Positions 6,830-15,519 of a stretch of DNA of 64,000 bases are shown here, piece after piece. The notes beneath the pieces are model-generated. The model had not been told where the DNA came from. It worked only from the letters and a program-made list of their open reading frames with translations, and did no database searches. Origin of the DNA: Streptomyces echinatus (lineage in GTDB: Bacteria; Actinomycetota; Actinomycetes; Streptomycetales; Streptomycetaceae). Positions within the stretch are counted from its first letter, which is position 1, and each line of letters begins with the position of its first letter. Location: assembly GCF_014203595.1 (NCBI RefSeq), contig NZ_JACHJK010000017.1:62001-126000 (forward strand), in the 5' to 3' direction. A program made the translations under genes and the position numbers.

Positions 6830-9373
6830 ATGCGCTGGCCCCTCGGCCGTTCCACCACCGTCCGTTCGCGGATCGTGGCGCTCGCGCTCGCCCCGGCGCT
6901 CGCCCTGATGGCCCTGTGGAGCTTCGCCATGGTGTCCGTCACCGCCGAACTGCGCGCACTGGTCCGGCTCCAGGGGGTGTACGAGGACTTCGGCACCCCC
7001 GTCGACACCGCGATCGGACAGATCCAGATCGAACGCCGGATGTCCGCCGCCTACCTCGGCGCCCGCCCCGACCCGGCCGCCGCCGGGAACCTGCTCGGCC
7101 AGCAGCGCCGCACCGACCGGGCCGTCGACGCCATGCGGCGGGCGATCCGGGACGGCGACCGGGACCGGCTCAGCCGCCGGCAGCGGCAGTCCCTGGACGC
7201 CATGGCCGGCGCGACGGACCGGCTGGAGGGGCTGCGCTCGCTCGTGCTGTCCCGGCACATCTCCTGGGACCGGGCCGTCGAGCGGTACAGCGCGCTCGTG
7301 GAGCCCGGCTTCGACGTGCAGTCCACGCTCACCGCCCTGCAGGCCGGGCAGCTCGCCCGCGAGGCACAGGTCGTCGTCGAACTGGTCCGGGTGCGCGAGT
7401 TCGTCTCCCGCGAGGACGCCCTGGTCGCCGGGGCCCGGGCGGCCGGCAGGCTCACCGACCGGCAGTACGACACCCTCACCGCGACCATCGAGGACCGGCG
7501 CGTCTTCGAGCGCACCTATGTGCCCGACCTGCCCGCCGACTCGCGCGCGCTGTTCGAGGAGTTCGGCCGCGACGAGCTGCACCGCTCGCTGGTGCGCGGC
7601 GAGGACGCGCTGCTGCGGGCCGGGGCCGGCGGGGCCGGCCGGGCCGTCTCGGCGGACGGCTGGCGGTCGACCACCGACCGGGCCGTCAAGCGGTACATGC
7701 GGCTGTGCACACGCTCGGCGGAGAACTCGGCCGCCCGCGGCCGGGACTTCGCCTACCGGGAGCTGGCCAAGGCGGCCGTCGTGGGCGCCGTCGGACTGGC
7801 CGCCGTGGGACTGTCGCTGTGGTTCGCCGTCCGGGGCGCCCGGCGCGTCTCGCGCCGGCTGGAGACGCTGCGGGACGCCGCCGACCTGCTGACCACGCAG
7901 CAGCTGCCCGACGTCATGCGGCGGTTGAGCGCCGGCGAGGACGTGGACGCGGTGACCGAGGCGCCGCCGCTGGCCGCCGACGAGGTCCGCGACGACGAGA
8001 TCGGGCAGGTCGGCCGGTCCTTCAACACCGCGCGGCTGGCCGCCATGGAGGCCGCGGTCCGGCAGGCCACCCTGCGCCGGGGCCAGTTCGCGGTCCTGCT
8101 CACCATCGCCCGCCGCAACCAGGCGCTGGTGCACCGGCAGCTGAAGCTCGTCGACACGCTGGAGCGGCGCACCGAGGACCCCGACGTCCTGCGCGAGCTG
8201 TTCCGCATCGACCACCTGACCACGCGCATGCGCCGGCACGCCGAAAGCCTGATCATCCTCTCCGGTGCCGCCCCCGGCCGCCGCTGGCGCCGGCCGGTGC
8301 CGGTCGCGGACGTCGTCGCCTCGGCCGTCGGCGAGATCGAGGACTACGCGCGCGTGGTCGTGCCGCCGATGCCCGAGGCCGGGGTGGCGGCGGACGCGGT
8401 CGCCGACGTCGTCCACCTGATCGCCGAACTGCTGGAGAACGCCACGGTGTTCTCGCCGCCGCACACCCAGGTCACGCTGCGGACCGGGCGGGTCGGCCGC
8501 GGGTTCGTGGTGGAGATCGACGACCGCGGGCTCGGCCTCGACGCCGAGGCGCGCGCCCTCGCCGAGCGCACCCTCACCGACCCGGACGACTTCGACCCCA
8601 CCCGGCACGACCGGCTCGGCCTGTACGTGGTCGGCCGCCTCGCCGCCCGCCACGGCATCGAGGTCACCCTCCGCGATTCCCCGTACGGCGGCACCACGGC
8701 GGTGGTCCGGCTGCCGGAGCGGATGCTGGCGCGGCCGGAGACGGAGCCCGCGAGGACGGCCGGCGGGACCCGGCACGGCGGCGTCCCGGCCGAGGCGCCG
8801 CGCACGACGGGAGGACGGGCCGAGGCGCAGGGCACGGCGGGAGGAGGAGCCGAGGCACAGGGCACGGCGCGGCACCTGCCGCCCCGGCCACGAACCGGAC
8901 CGACGCCCCTGGACCCGGCACTCCGGCCCGCGTCCGAGGCTGCGCCCGTGTCCGAGGCTGCGCCCGTGACTGAGGCTGCGCTCCTGCCTGAGGGCGTGCC
9001 CATCTCCGAGGCCGTGCCCGTGTCCGAGGCCGTGCCCGTGTCCGAGGCTGTGCCCATGTCCCGGGCCGTTTCCGAGGGTGCGCGCTCGGCCGGGTCCGGT
9101 CCGGTGCCCGGGCGGGGTGGTGCGGGCGCTCCCGCCCTGCCCACCCGTACCCGGCAGAAATCGCTCGCTCCGCAGCTGCGGGATGATCCGCCGGAGCGTG
9201 GCACCGGACGCGAGCTCGACGCCGAGGAGATGCGGGCGGTCCTCGGAGCCTTCCAGCGCGGCCTGGACCGCGGCCGCAAGGGCCTGCCCGTGCCCGATGA
9301 CGTCCACGCCGAGAGCGCCGGCGCCGCGGACACCCCCGACGACGAGAGGACGGACACCGACGATGCACGGTGA
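6830..9373 (+). CDS. Conservon histidine-kinase-like sensor (CvnA type)
   Basis: An 847-residue membrane protein. There is one N-terminal transmembrane helix (about 11-33), a large external alpha-helical nitrate/nitrite-sensing-like (NIT) region to about 300, a second helix (about 315-335), a HAMP-like linker, and a kinase-like core with an N-box 'ELLENATVFS' near 533 and G-box 'DDRGLGLD'. The usual H-box histidine context of ordinary kinases is not obvious, as is typical of CvnA proteins. The tail is low-complexity and includes seven hexapeptide repeats (residues about 702-743). Its stop overlaps the following roadblock gene. In Streptomyces, conservons form membrane complexes reminiscent of G-protein-coupled receptors. 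Confidence 0.85.
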   Translation: MRWPLGRSTTVRSRIVALALAPALALMALWSFAMVSVTAELRALVRLQGVYEDFGTPVDTAIGQIQIERRMSAAYLGARPDPAAAGNLLGQQRRTDRAVDAMRRAIRDGDRDRLSRRQRQSLDAMAGATDRLEGLRSLVLSRHISWDRAVERYSALVEPGFDVQSTLTALQAGQLAREAQVVVELVRVREFVSREDALVAGARAAGRLTDRQYDTLTATIEDRRVFERTYVPDLPADSRALFEEFGRDELHRSLVRGEDALLRAGAGGAGRAVSADGWRSTTDRAVKRYMRLCTRSAENSAARGRDFAYRELAKAAVVGAVGLAAVGLSLWFAVRGARRVSRRLETLRDAADLLTTQQLPDVMRRLSAGEDVDAVTEAPPLAADEVRDDEIGQVGRSFNTARLAAMEAAVRQATLRRGQFAVLLTIARRNQALVHRQLKLVDTLERRTEDPDVLRELFRIDHLTTRMRRHAESLIILSGAAPGRRWRRPVPVADVVASAVGEIEDYARVVVPPMPEAGVAADAVADVVHLIAELLENATVFSPPHTQVTLRTGRVGRGFVVEIDDRGLGLDAEARALAERTLTDPDDFDPTRHDRLGLYVVGRLAARHGIEVTLRDSPYGGTTAVVRLPERMLARPETEPARTAGGTRHGGVPAEAPRTTGGRAEAQGTAGGGAEAQGTARHLPPRPRTGPTPLDPALRPASEAAPVSEAAPVTEAALLPEGVPISEAVPVSEAVPVSEAVPMSRAVSEGARSAGSGPVPGRGGAGAPALPTRTRQKSLAPQLRDDPPERGTGRELDAEEMRAVLGAFQRGLDRGRKGLPVPDDVHAESAGAADTPDDERTDTDDAR
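8933..9058 (+). repeat. Seven tandem 18-bp units in the CvnA tail
   Basis: Seven contiguous 18-nt units encode hexapeptides of the form S-E-A-(A/V)-P-V, with the middle copies diverged to TEAALL and PEGVPI. The units stay in frame and the surrounding sequence is also low-complexity, so it looks like expansion of a disordered linker between the ATPase core and the conserved C-terminal segment. Confidence 0.9.
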
Positions 9374-9800
9374 CGAGCAGACCCCGCGGCAGCCCGCCGT
9401 GCCCGCCGGAGCGCCCGGTACGGATCTCGGCTGGCTGCTGGACGACCTCGTGGCCCGCACCGAGCACGTCCGCCAAGCGGTGCTGTTCACCGCCGACGGC
9501 CTCCCGCTCAGCAGCTCCGACGGCATGCGCCGGCGGGACATCGAGCACCTGGCCGCCGTTTGCTCCGGCTTCCACGGCCTGGCCCGCTCCGCGGGGGAGC
9601 GGTTCGGCGCGGGCGCGGTGCGGCAGACGATGGTGATGCTGGACGACGCGTTTCTCTTCGTCACCCCCGCCGGGCACGGCAGCCGGCTCGCTGTGCTCAG
9701 CGGGGCCCGCACCGACGTCGGCCAGCTCGCCCACGAGATGGCCCTGCTGGTCCGCCGCCTCGGCCGCCATCTGGACGCGGCGGCCCGTACCACCTCATGA
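9363..9800 (+). CDS. Roadblock/LC7-domain protein (CvnB type)
   Basis: A 145-residue protein almost entirely covered by a roadblock/LC7 fold ('WLLDDLVARTEHVRQAVLFT', 'DGLPLSSS', 'GARTDVGQLAHEMALLVRR' style segments). In conservons this is the second gene, and roadblock proteins modulate small GTPases of the MglA/Ras type. ATG 9363 lies 11 nt inside the cvnA-type gene end, giving coupled translation. The partner GTPase that should act with it is not encoded next to it here. Confidence 0.88.
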   Translation: MHGDEQTPRQPAVPAGAPGTDLGWLLDDLVARTEHVRQAVLFTADGLPLSSSDGMRRRDIEHLAAVCSGFHGLARSAGERFGAGAVRQTMVMLDDAFLFVTPAGHGSRLAVLSGARTDVGQLAHEMALLVRRLGRHLDAAARTTS

Positions 9801-9807
9801 TCCCGCG

Positions 9808-10188
9808 GTGAGCGACGAGCACTGGTACGAGGACGAGACCGGGCCGATGGTCCGCCCCTACACCGTGACCCGGGGCCGTACCCGGCCCGCCGGCCGGCAC
9901 ACCGCCGACCTGCTGTCCCGGGTCACCGCGCTCGACGCGGACGAGCCGGCGGCACAGAACCTCGATCATGCCCCGGCGGCCCTGCTCGCCCTGATCCGGC
10001 GCGGCCCCCGCCCCCTGGTCGAGCTGGCCGCGGACGCCGACCTGCCGCTCACCGTCGTCCGGGTGCTGCTCGGCGACCTGGCCGAGGCCGGACTCGTCCG
10101 CATCGACGCGCCCCGCCGCCCGGCCGCGGGTCCCGCGGCCGACCCCGCACTGCTCCAGGAGATCATGACCCGGCTGAAGGAGCTGTAG
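9808..10188 (+). CDS. DUF742 protein (CvnC type)
   Basis: A 126-residue protein with GTG start at 9808, 7 nt after the roadblock gene. It begins with the typical 'VRPYTVTRGRT'-like segment and has a predicted winged-helix-like part ('RPLVELAADADLPLTVVRVL', 'GDLAEAGLVRI'). DUF742 proteins are the third gene of Streptomyces conservons. The fourth, a small ATP/GTP-binding protein (CvnD), is expected next, but the following gene is a convergent regulator only 15 nt away, so this conservon appears to end at C. Confidence 0.88.
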   Translation: MSDEHWYEDETGPMVRPYTVTRGRTRPAGRHTADLLSRVTALDADEPAAQNLDHAPAALLALIRRGPRPLVELAADADLPLTVVRVLLGDLAEAGLVRIDAPRRPAAGPAADPALLQEIMTRLKEL

Positions 10189-10203
10189 CCCGGGAGGACA
10201 CGG

Positions 10204-11007
10204 TCAGCGGCGCACCAGCTCCGCCAGCAGGGCGGCGGTCGGCTCGTCGGCCGGCAGGAACGCCTCCAGCCGCAGCTCGGCCACGGTGACGTCGGTGGCC
10301 GTACCGAAGTGGGTCAGCGTGGTGATGAGCGTCAGCACCCGGTCGTCGTCCGGCCCGGTGGCCCGCAGGCGCAGGGGCACGGCGAAACCGAGGTGATCCG
10401 GTGAGTCGCCCGGCCGCCGCGGTGCCAGGGCGGTGAGGTCGGCGGCCAGGCGGGCCAGGCGTTCGTCCGGGTTGCGTACGCTCTCCGCCCGCACCCGGTC
10501 GACGATGTGCCACGCCCACTCGCGCAGGTTCACGATGCGCGGCGCGAGGCCCTCCGGGTGCAGCAGCAATCGGGGGACGCTCACGGGCGGGGCCAGCAGG
10601 TGCGGGGCCACGCCGGCGGTGAGCGCGTGGAAGCCCGCGTTGGCCGAGACGAGGTCGCCGTGCCGGTCGACGACCACCGCCGGACAAGGCAGATGACCGT
10701 CCAGGATCTGCCGGAGCGCGGTGCGGATCGGGCCGAGCCGGGGGTCGTCCAGGCTGCTGCGCGGGTACACCGGGGCGTATCCGGCCGTGAGCAGCAGCTC
10801 GTTGCGCTCGCGGATCGGGACCTCCAGGGACTCGGCAAGCCGGATGATCATGGATCGGCCGGGGGAGGACCGGCCGCTCTCGATGAAACTCACGTGCCGC
10901 TGCGTCGTTCCCGCACGCGTGGCCAGTTCCAGCTGGCTGACGCGCCGACGGGTGCGCCAGTCGCGCAGCGCGGTTCCGAGCCCTCCGACGGGCGATTCGC
11001 TGATCAC
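10204..11007 (-). CDS. XRE/MmyB-type helix-turn-helix regulator
   Basis: A 267-residue regulator with an N-terminal XRE helix-turn-helix (about 8-65; 'VSQLELATRAGTTQRHVSFI') and an MmyB-like ligand domain resembling a PAS fold ('CPAVVVDRHGDLVSANAGFH', then 'LHPEGLAPRIVNLREWAWHI'). MmyB-type regulators often control neighbouring short-chain or zinc-type oxidoreductases. It is divergent from the SnoaL-like and dehydrogenase genes (start at 11132), which are its likely targets. The start is GTG 11005-11007; AGGAGG lies only about 2 nt upstream, which is unusually close, so the true start may be slightly different. Confidence 0.88.
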   Translation of the reverse strand: MISESPVGGLGTALRDWRTRRRVSQLELATRAGTTQRHVSFIESGRSSPGRSMIIRLAESLEVPIRERNELLLTAGYAPVYPRSSLDDPRLGPIRTALRQILDGHLPCPAVVVDRHGDLVSANAGFHALTAGVAPHLLAPPVSVPRLLLHPEGLAPRIVNLREWAWHIVDRVRAESVRNPDERLARLAADLTALAPRRPGDSPDHLGFAVPLRLRATGPDDDRVLTLITTLTHFGTATDVTVAELRLEAFLPADEPTAALLAELVRR

Positions 11008-11131
11008 TCCTCCTGTGTAACCCGCGGGATGGCCGCGCGGCCATTCCCCGGGGGGAATTGCCGCGCGACGGCCGGCGCAGCAGGGTCATGGCCGTGGAAA
11101 CCGATCAGGAACGACACGGAGAAGAGCGATC

Positions 11132-11557
11132 ATGACTGTTGCCACCGGCCTCCAGGACCTCACCGACCGGTACGTCGCCGTATGGAACGAACCCGACGCG
11201 GAGCGCCGCCGGGCCGCGATCCGGGAGCTGTGGTCCGCCGACGCGGTCCATACGCTGCAACCCCCCGGGGATCTGCGGCGGACCGCCCAGGGGCTGGGCT
11301 TCGGCCGGCTCGTCCTGGAGGCCCGCGGGCACGACGCACTCGACGTCCGGGGGACGCGCGCCCACGAGGAGTTCGTCGCGCCCGGCGACTACCTCTTCCG
11401 GTCGTGCGGCGACGCCGGCCGGCTGCACGACGTCGTCAAGTTCCACTGGGAGATGACGTCCCGGGACGGCGGCGAGGTCGCCGCGGTGGGCCTGGAGATC
11501 CTCCTCCTCGGCCCCGACGGGCGGATCACCGGCGACTACCAGTTCATCGAGGGGTGA
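11132..11557 (+). CDS. SnoaL-like / NTF2-fold protein
   Basis: A 141-residue protein with the cone-shaped NTF2-like pattern: helix 'LTDRYVAVWNEPDAERRRAA', 'ELWSADAVHTL', and strands near the C-terminus ('FHWEMTSRDGGEVAAVGLEI', 'LGPDGRITGDYQFIE'). Family members are isomerases, cyclases or binding proteins; I cannot assign a reaction. A GAGAAGAG site precedes ATG 11132. The next gene starts 5 nt after its stop, so the two are co-transcribed. Confidence 0.85.
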   Translation: MTVATGLQDLTDRYVAVWNEPDAERRRAAIRELWSADAVHTLQPPGDLRRTAQGLGFGRLVLEARGHDALDVRGTRAHEEFVAPGDYLFRSCGDAGRLHDVVKFHWEMTSRDGGEVAAVGLEILLLGPDGRITGDYQFIEG

Positions 11558-11562
11558 GCGCG

Positions 11563-12594
11563 ATGCCGTACACCCTCCCCACCGCGGTGCGCAGTTATCA
11601 CCTCGGCGCCGGCGAAGGGACCGGGAGACTGTCGCTGCGCACCCGCCCACCGCGCCGGCCGGGACCCGGCCAGGTGGCGGTCGCGGTCCGTGCCGCCTCC
11701 CTGAGCTACCGGGAACTGCTCGTGCTGCGGGGGCGGTACGTCCTGCCGGTCGCACCGGACGTCGTCCCGGTCTCCGACGGCGCCGGTGAGGTCGTGGCCG
11801 TCGGACCGGACGTACACCGGGTGCGCCCGGGCGACCGCGTCACCGCCAACCTGTTCCCGCTCTGGCTGGACGGCCCGCTGGAGCCGGCCCGGCTGCCCCA
11901 GCTGGGCGGCACGCTCGACGGCATGCTGACCGAGCTGGCCGTCCTGCCCGCGGACGCCCTCGTACCCGTCCCCGAGCACCTCTCCTACGCCGAGGCGGCG
12001 ACGCTGCCCTGCGCCGCCGTCACCGCGTGGAACGCGCTGACCGGCGACGGCCGCGGAGTCCGGCCCGGCCAGACCGTGCTGGCCACCGGCTCGGGCGGCG
12101 TCTCGCTGTTCACCGTGCAGTTCGCGAAGCTGCTGGGCGCCCGGGTGATCGTCACGACCGGCGACCGGGCCAGGGAGCGCCGGCTGCGCGAGGTGGGCGC
12201 CGACGAGGTCGTCGACCACCGTGCCGTGCCCGACTGGCACACCGCCGCCCGCGAGCTGACCGGCGGGCTCGGGGTCGACCGGGTCGTGGACACCGCGGGG
12301 ACGCTTCAGCAGTCGCTGCGGGCGGTCGCCGTCGACGGGCACGTCGCCCTCGTCGGGTCCGTGTCCGGAGACTGGACGCCCGTCGACCCCCGGCTGCTGT
12401 TCGGTGCCGCGGCGACCCTGCGGGCGGTGGCCGTGGGCAGCCGGGCCCAGTTCGCCGCCATGAACGACATGATCGCCGCGCACCGGACGCGGCCGGTCAT
12501 CGACCGGGTGTTCCCGTTCGAGGAGGCCGCGGCCGCCTACCGGTACTACGAGACGGCCCGTCCCTTCGGGAAGGTCGTCATCGAGGTGCGGTAG
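11563..12594 (+). CDS. NAD(P)-dependent alcohol dehydrogenase / quinone oxidoreductase-like (MDR family)
   Basis: A 343-residue medium-chain dehydrogenase. The N-terminal GroES-like domain carries 'PVSDGAGEVVAVGPDVHRVR' and 'PGDRV'; the Rossmann part has 'VLATGSGGVSLFTVQFAKLL' (GSGGVS turn). The Cys/His ligands for catalytic and structural zinc are missing, so it is closer to zinc-independent quinone oxidoreductases. It follows the SnoaL-like gene in one operon and is probably controlled by the divergent MmyB-type regulator. Substrate unknown. Confidence 0.87.
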   Translation: MPYTLPTAVRSYHLGAGEGTGRLSLRTRPPRRPGPGQVAVAVRAASLSYRELLVLRGRYVLPVAPDVVPVSDGAGEVVAVGPDVHRVRPGDRVTANLFPLWLDGPLEPARLPQLGGTLDGMLTELAVLPADALVPVPEHLSYAEAATLPCAAVTAWNALTGDGRGVRPGQTVLATGSGGVSLFTVQFAKLLGARVIVTTGDRARERRLREVGADEVVDHRAVPDWHTAARELTGGLGVDRVVDTAGTLQQSLRAVAVDGHVALVGSVSGDWTPVDPRLLFGAAATLRAVAVGSRAQFAAMNDMIAAHRTRPVIDRVFPFEEAAAAYRYYETARPFGKVVIEVR

Positions 12595-12924
12595 GCGTGG
12601 CTCCCGGCACCGGAGGCCGAGGGTGAGAGCTTCGGCCGCCACGGGACCACCCGGAAGTCGCCGATGTCCGTCTTCACCTCCTCGAACGGGGCCCGACGAC
12701 CGGCAGGGGCCCGGCGCACTCCGGGTGGCCGGACCCTGCCGCAGGTCATGCGCCCCGGGGAGGACGGACGCCCGGGCGGGGGTGCGCAACGAATCGCCGC
12801 CGGACCCCCGCTCCACGCAACGAACCGCGCACCCGCGCGCAACGGCTCCTTCTTGTCCGGCCGAGCACGCCGACCGTACGGTCTTATCGGCCCCCCAAAC
12901 CCCTCGTACCGGTGAGGATCCCGC
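12595..12924. other. Intergenic region upstream of davA
   Basis: This 330-nt stretch separates the dehydrogenase from the davAB pair and should hold the davA promoter. No hairpin or operator stands out. On the minus strand a short run around 12600-12662 reads like protein (FEEVKTDIGDFRVVPWRP), but it has no supporting start or length. Confidence 0.5.
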
Positions 12925-13713
12925 ATGCGCACCGCCCTGCTCCAGAGCTCCGGCCGCCCCGGCTCCGTCGCCGAGAACCTCCAGGTCCTCGACGAGGCCG
13001 CGGGCCGTGCCGCCGCCGGGGGCGCCGTGCTGCTCGCCGCGCCGGAGATGTTCCTGACCGGGTACGCGATCGGTGACGACATCGCGCGTCTCGCCGAGCC
13101 CGCCGACGGCGACTCCGCCGACGCGATCGCCGGGATCGCCGCCCGGCACGGGCTGGCCATCGCCTACGGCTACCCGGAGCGCGACGGCGAGACCGTGTAC
13201 AACTCCGCCCAGCTGATCTCCGCCGAGGGCACCCGGCTCGCGAACTACCGCAAGACCCACCTCTTCGGCTGCGCCGAGCGCGAGCACTTCACCCCCGGCG
13301 AGCAGTCGCTCGTCCAGGCCCGGCTGGGCGGCCTGACCGTCGGCATCATGATCTGCTACGACGTCGAGTTCCCGGAGAACGCCCGCGCCCACGCCCTGGC
13401 CGGCACCGACCTGCTCGTCGTGCCGACGGCGAACATGCACCCGTTCCAGTTCGTCGCCGAGTCCATGGTGCCGGTGCGCGCCTGGGAGAACCAGATGTAC
13501 GTCGCGTACGTCAACCGGGTCGGCACCGAGGGCGAGTTCGAGTTCTTCGGGCTCTCCGCCCTCGCCGGGCCCGACGGGATCGCCCGCACCCGCGCCGGCC
13601 GCGGTGAGGAGCTGGTCGTCGCCGACGTCGACCCCGCCTTCCTCGCCGCCTCCCGCGAGGCCAACCCGTACCTGAAGGACCGCCGCCCCGGCCTGTACGG
13701 GTCCCTGGTCTGA
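12925..13713 (+). CDS. davA: Nitrilase-family amidase, predicted 5-aminovaleramidase (DavA)
   Basis: A 262-residue carbon-nitrogen hydrolase with the Glu-Lys-Cys triad visible: E41 in 'PEMFLTGY', K110 in 'RKTHLFG', C144 in 'ICYDVEFPENA'. Length and these motifs closely match remembered Pseudomonas putida DavA, which hydrolyses 5-aminovaleramide to 5-aminovalerate and ammonia. The next gene is a close match to lysine 2-monooxygenase (DavB), which makes that amide, so the pair strongly supports the assignment. The later steps to glutarate (DavT, DavD) are not in this window. Without the neighbour it would be called only a nitrilase-like amidohydrolase. Confidence 0.85.
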   Translation: MRTALLQSSGRPGSVAENLQVLDEAAGRAAAGGAVLLAAPEMFLTGYAIGDDIARLAEPADGDSADAIAGIAARHGLAIAYGYPERDGETVYNSAQLISAEGTRLANYRKTHLFGCAEREHFTPGEQSLVQARLGGLTVGIMICYDVEFPENARAHALAGTDLLVVPTANMHPFQFVAESMVPVRAWENQMYVAYVNRVGTEGEFEFFGLSALAGPDGIARTRAGRGEELVVADVDPAFLAASREANPYLKDRRPGLYGSLV

Positions 13714-13762
13714 TCCCCCCGAGCCCTCCCCGATCCACCCCCGCGCAAGGAGTCCGTACCCC

Positions 13763-15460
13763 ATGACGTCCACGGTGCCCAACGCCGTCGAGCACACCGA
13801 CGAGCAGCAGCCGCCGATCACCATGTTCGGCCCGGACTTCCCCTACGCCTACGACGACTTCCTCGCCCACCCGGCGGGCCTGGGCCAGATCCCGGCGACC
13901 GAGCACGGCACCGAGGTCGCGGTCATCGGCGGCGGTCTGTCCGGCATCGTGGCCGCGTACGAGCTGATGAAGATGGGCCTCAAGCCCGTCGTCTACGAGG
14001 CCGACCAGATCGGCGGCCGGCTCCGCACGGTCGGCTTCGACGGCTGCGACGACTCGCTGACCGCCGAGATGGGCGCGATGCGCTTCCCGCCGTCCTCCAC
14101 CGCGCTGCAGCACTACATCGACATGGTCGGCCTGGAGACCACGCCGTTCCCGAACCCGCTGGCCGAGGCCACCCCGTCCACCGTCGTGGACCTCAAGGGC
14201 GAGTCGCACTACGCCGAGACCGTCGACGACCTGCCCCAGGTGTACCGGGACGTCGCCGCCGCCTGGAACAAGTGCCTGGACGAGGGCGCCGACTTCTCGG
14301 ACATGAACCGCGCGATGCGCGAGCGGGACGTCCCGCGCATCCGCGAGATCTGGGCGAAGCTGGTCGAGAAGCTCGACAACCAGACCTTCTACGGCTTCCT
14401 CTGCGACTCCGAGGCCTTCAAGTCCTTCCGGCACCGCGAGATCTTCGGCCAGGTCGGCTTCGGCACCGGCGGCTGGGACACCGACTTCCCGAACTCCATC
14501 CTGGAGATCCTCCGCGTCGTCTACACCGAGGCCGACGACCACCACCGCGGCATCGTCGGCGGCTCCCAGCAGCTGCCGCTGCGCCTGTGGGAGCGTGAGC
14601 CGGAGAAGATCGTCCACTGGCCGTACGGCACCTCGCTGAAGTCCCTGCACCTGGACGGCGAGCCCAAGCCGGCCGTGACCCGGCTGCACCGCACGGCGGG
14701 CAACCAGATCACCGTGACCGACGCGAACGGCGACATCCGCACCTACCAGGCGGCGATCTTCACCGCCCAGTCCTGGATGCTGCTGTCCAAGATCGCCTGC
14801 GACGACTCGCTGTTCCCGATCGACCACTGGACCGCGATCGAGCGCACCCACTACATGGAGTCCTCGAAGCTCTTCGTACCCGTGGACCGGCCGTTCTGGC
14901 TGGACAAGGACGAGGAGACGGGTCGGGACGTCATGTCGATGACGCTCACCGACCGCATGACCCGCGGCACCTACCTGCTGGACGACGGCCCGGACAAGCC
15001 GGCCGTGATCTGCCTGTCGTACACCTGGTGCGACGACAGCCTGAAGTGGCTGCCGCTGTCCGCGAACGAGCGGATGGAGGTCATGCTGAAGTCCCTCGGC
15101 GAGATCTACCCGAAGGTCGACATCCGGAAGCACATCATCGGCAACCCGGTGACGGTCTCCTGGGAGAACGAGCCCTACTTCATGGGCGCGTTCAAGGCCA
15201 ACCTGCCCGGCCACTACCGCTACCAGCGGCGCCTGTTCACGCACTTCATGCAGGACCGGCTGCCCGAGGACAAGCGGGGCATCTTCCTCGCCGGCGACGA
15301 CATCTCCTGGACGGCCGGCTGGGCCGAGGGCGCGATCCAGACCGCGCTGAACGCGGTCTGGGGCGTCATGCACCACTTCGGCGGCGAGACCGACGCGACG
15401 AACCCGGGCCCGGGCGACGTCTACGACGAGATCGCGCCGGTGGAGCTTCCCGAGGACTGA
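13763..15460 (+). CDS. davB: Flavin amine oxidase, predicted L-lysine 2-monooxygenase (DavB)
   Basis: A 565-residue flavoprotein. The dinucleotide-binding motif 'VAVIGGGLSGIVAAYELMK' is at about 52-70, the GGR motif 'IGGRLRT' follows, and the FAD-closing segment near the C-terminus is 'GIFLAGDDISWTAGWAEGAI'. Blocks such as 'ITMFGPDFPYAYDDFLAHPA' and 'FGQVGFGTGGWDTDFPNS' agree very closely with remembered P. putida DavB. That enzyme decarboxylates and oxygenates L-lysine to 5-aminovaleramide. It lies 49 nt after davA and ends at a strong terminator. No signal peptide, so it is cytoplasmic. Tryptophan 2-monooxygenases are related, but the partner gene and close match favour lysine. Confidence 0.87.
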   Translation: MTSTVPNAVEHTDEQQPPITMFGPDFPYAYDDFLAHPAGLGQIPATEHGTEVAVIGGGLSGIVAAYELMKMGLKPVVYEADQIGGRLRTVGFDGCDDSLTAEMGAMRFPPSSTALQHYIDMVGLETTPFPNPLAEATPSTVVDLKGESHYAETVDDLPQVYRDVAAAWNKCLDEGADFSDMNRAMRERDVPRIREIWAKLVEKLDNQTFYGFLCDSEAFKSFRHREIFGQVGFGTGGWDTDFPNSILEILRVVYTEADDHHRGIVGGSQQLPLRLWEREPEKIVHWPYGTSLKSLHLDGEPKPAVTRLHRTAGNQITVTDANGDIRTYQAAIFTAQSWMLLSKIACDDSLFPIDHWTAIERTHYMESSKLFVPVDRPFWLDKDEETGRDVMSMTLTDRMTRGTYLLDDGPDKPAVICLSYTWCDDSLKWLPLSANERMEVMLKSLGEIYPKVDIRKHIIGNPVTVSWENEPYFMGAFKANLPGHYRYQRRLFTHFMQDRLPEDKRGIFLAGDDISWTAGWAEGAIQTALNAVWGVMHHFGGETDATNPGPGDVYDEIAPVELPED

Positions 15461-15476
15461 CCCGGGAACGGACCAG

Positions 15477-15519
15477 GGCGCGGGCGGCCGGCCTCAGACT
15501 CCGGCCGCCCGCGCCTTTT
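15477..15519 (+). terminator. Strong hairpin with T-run after davB
   Basis: A perfect 15-bp stem (15477-15491 with 15501-15515) with a 9-nt loop, followed by TTTT. It ends transcription from davB and overlaps the last codons of the convergent minus-strand oxidoreductase gene. Confidence 0.9.

Noticed and set aside
6800..9793. A 997-codon minus-strand frame
   Set aside because: Antisense to cvnA/cvnB-type genes; low-complexity Arg/Gly/Ala/Pro content and no conserved motifs.
12546..13160. A minus-strand frame with the protein-like run FEEVKTDIGDFRVVPWRP
   Set aside because: The run is short, the rest of the frame is antisense to davA, and no start or family can be defended.
11536..13824. A 762-codon minus-strand frame
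   Set aside because: Antisense to the dehydrogenase and davA; composition typical of shadow frames (GVDGG, RGDRP).
13763..15460. Tryptophan 2-monooxygenase (indole-acetamide route)
   Set aside because: It is related, but the near-identical blocks to DavB and the adjacent DavA-type nitrilase favour lysine; typical indole-acetamide hydrolases belong to a different amidase family.
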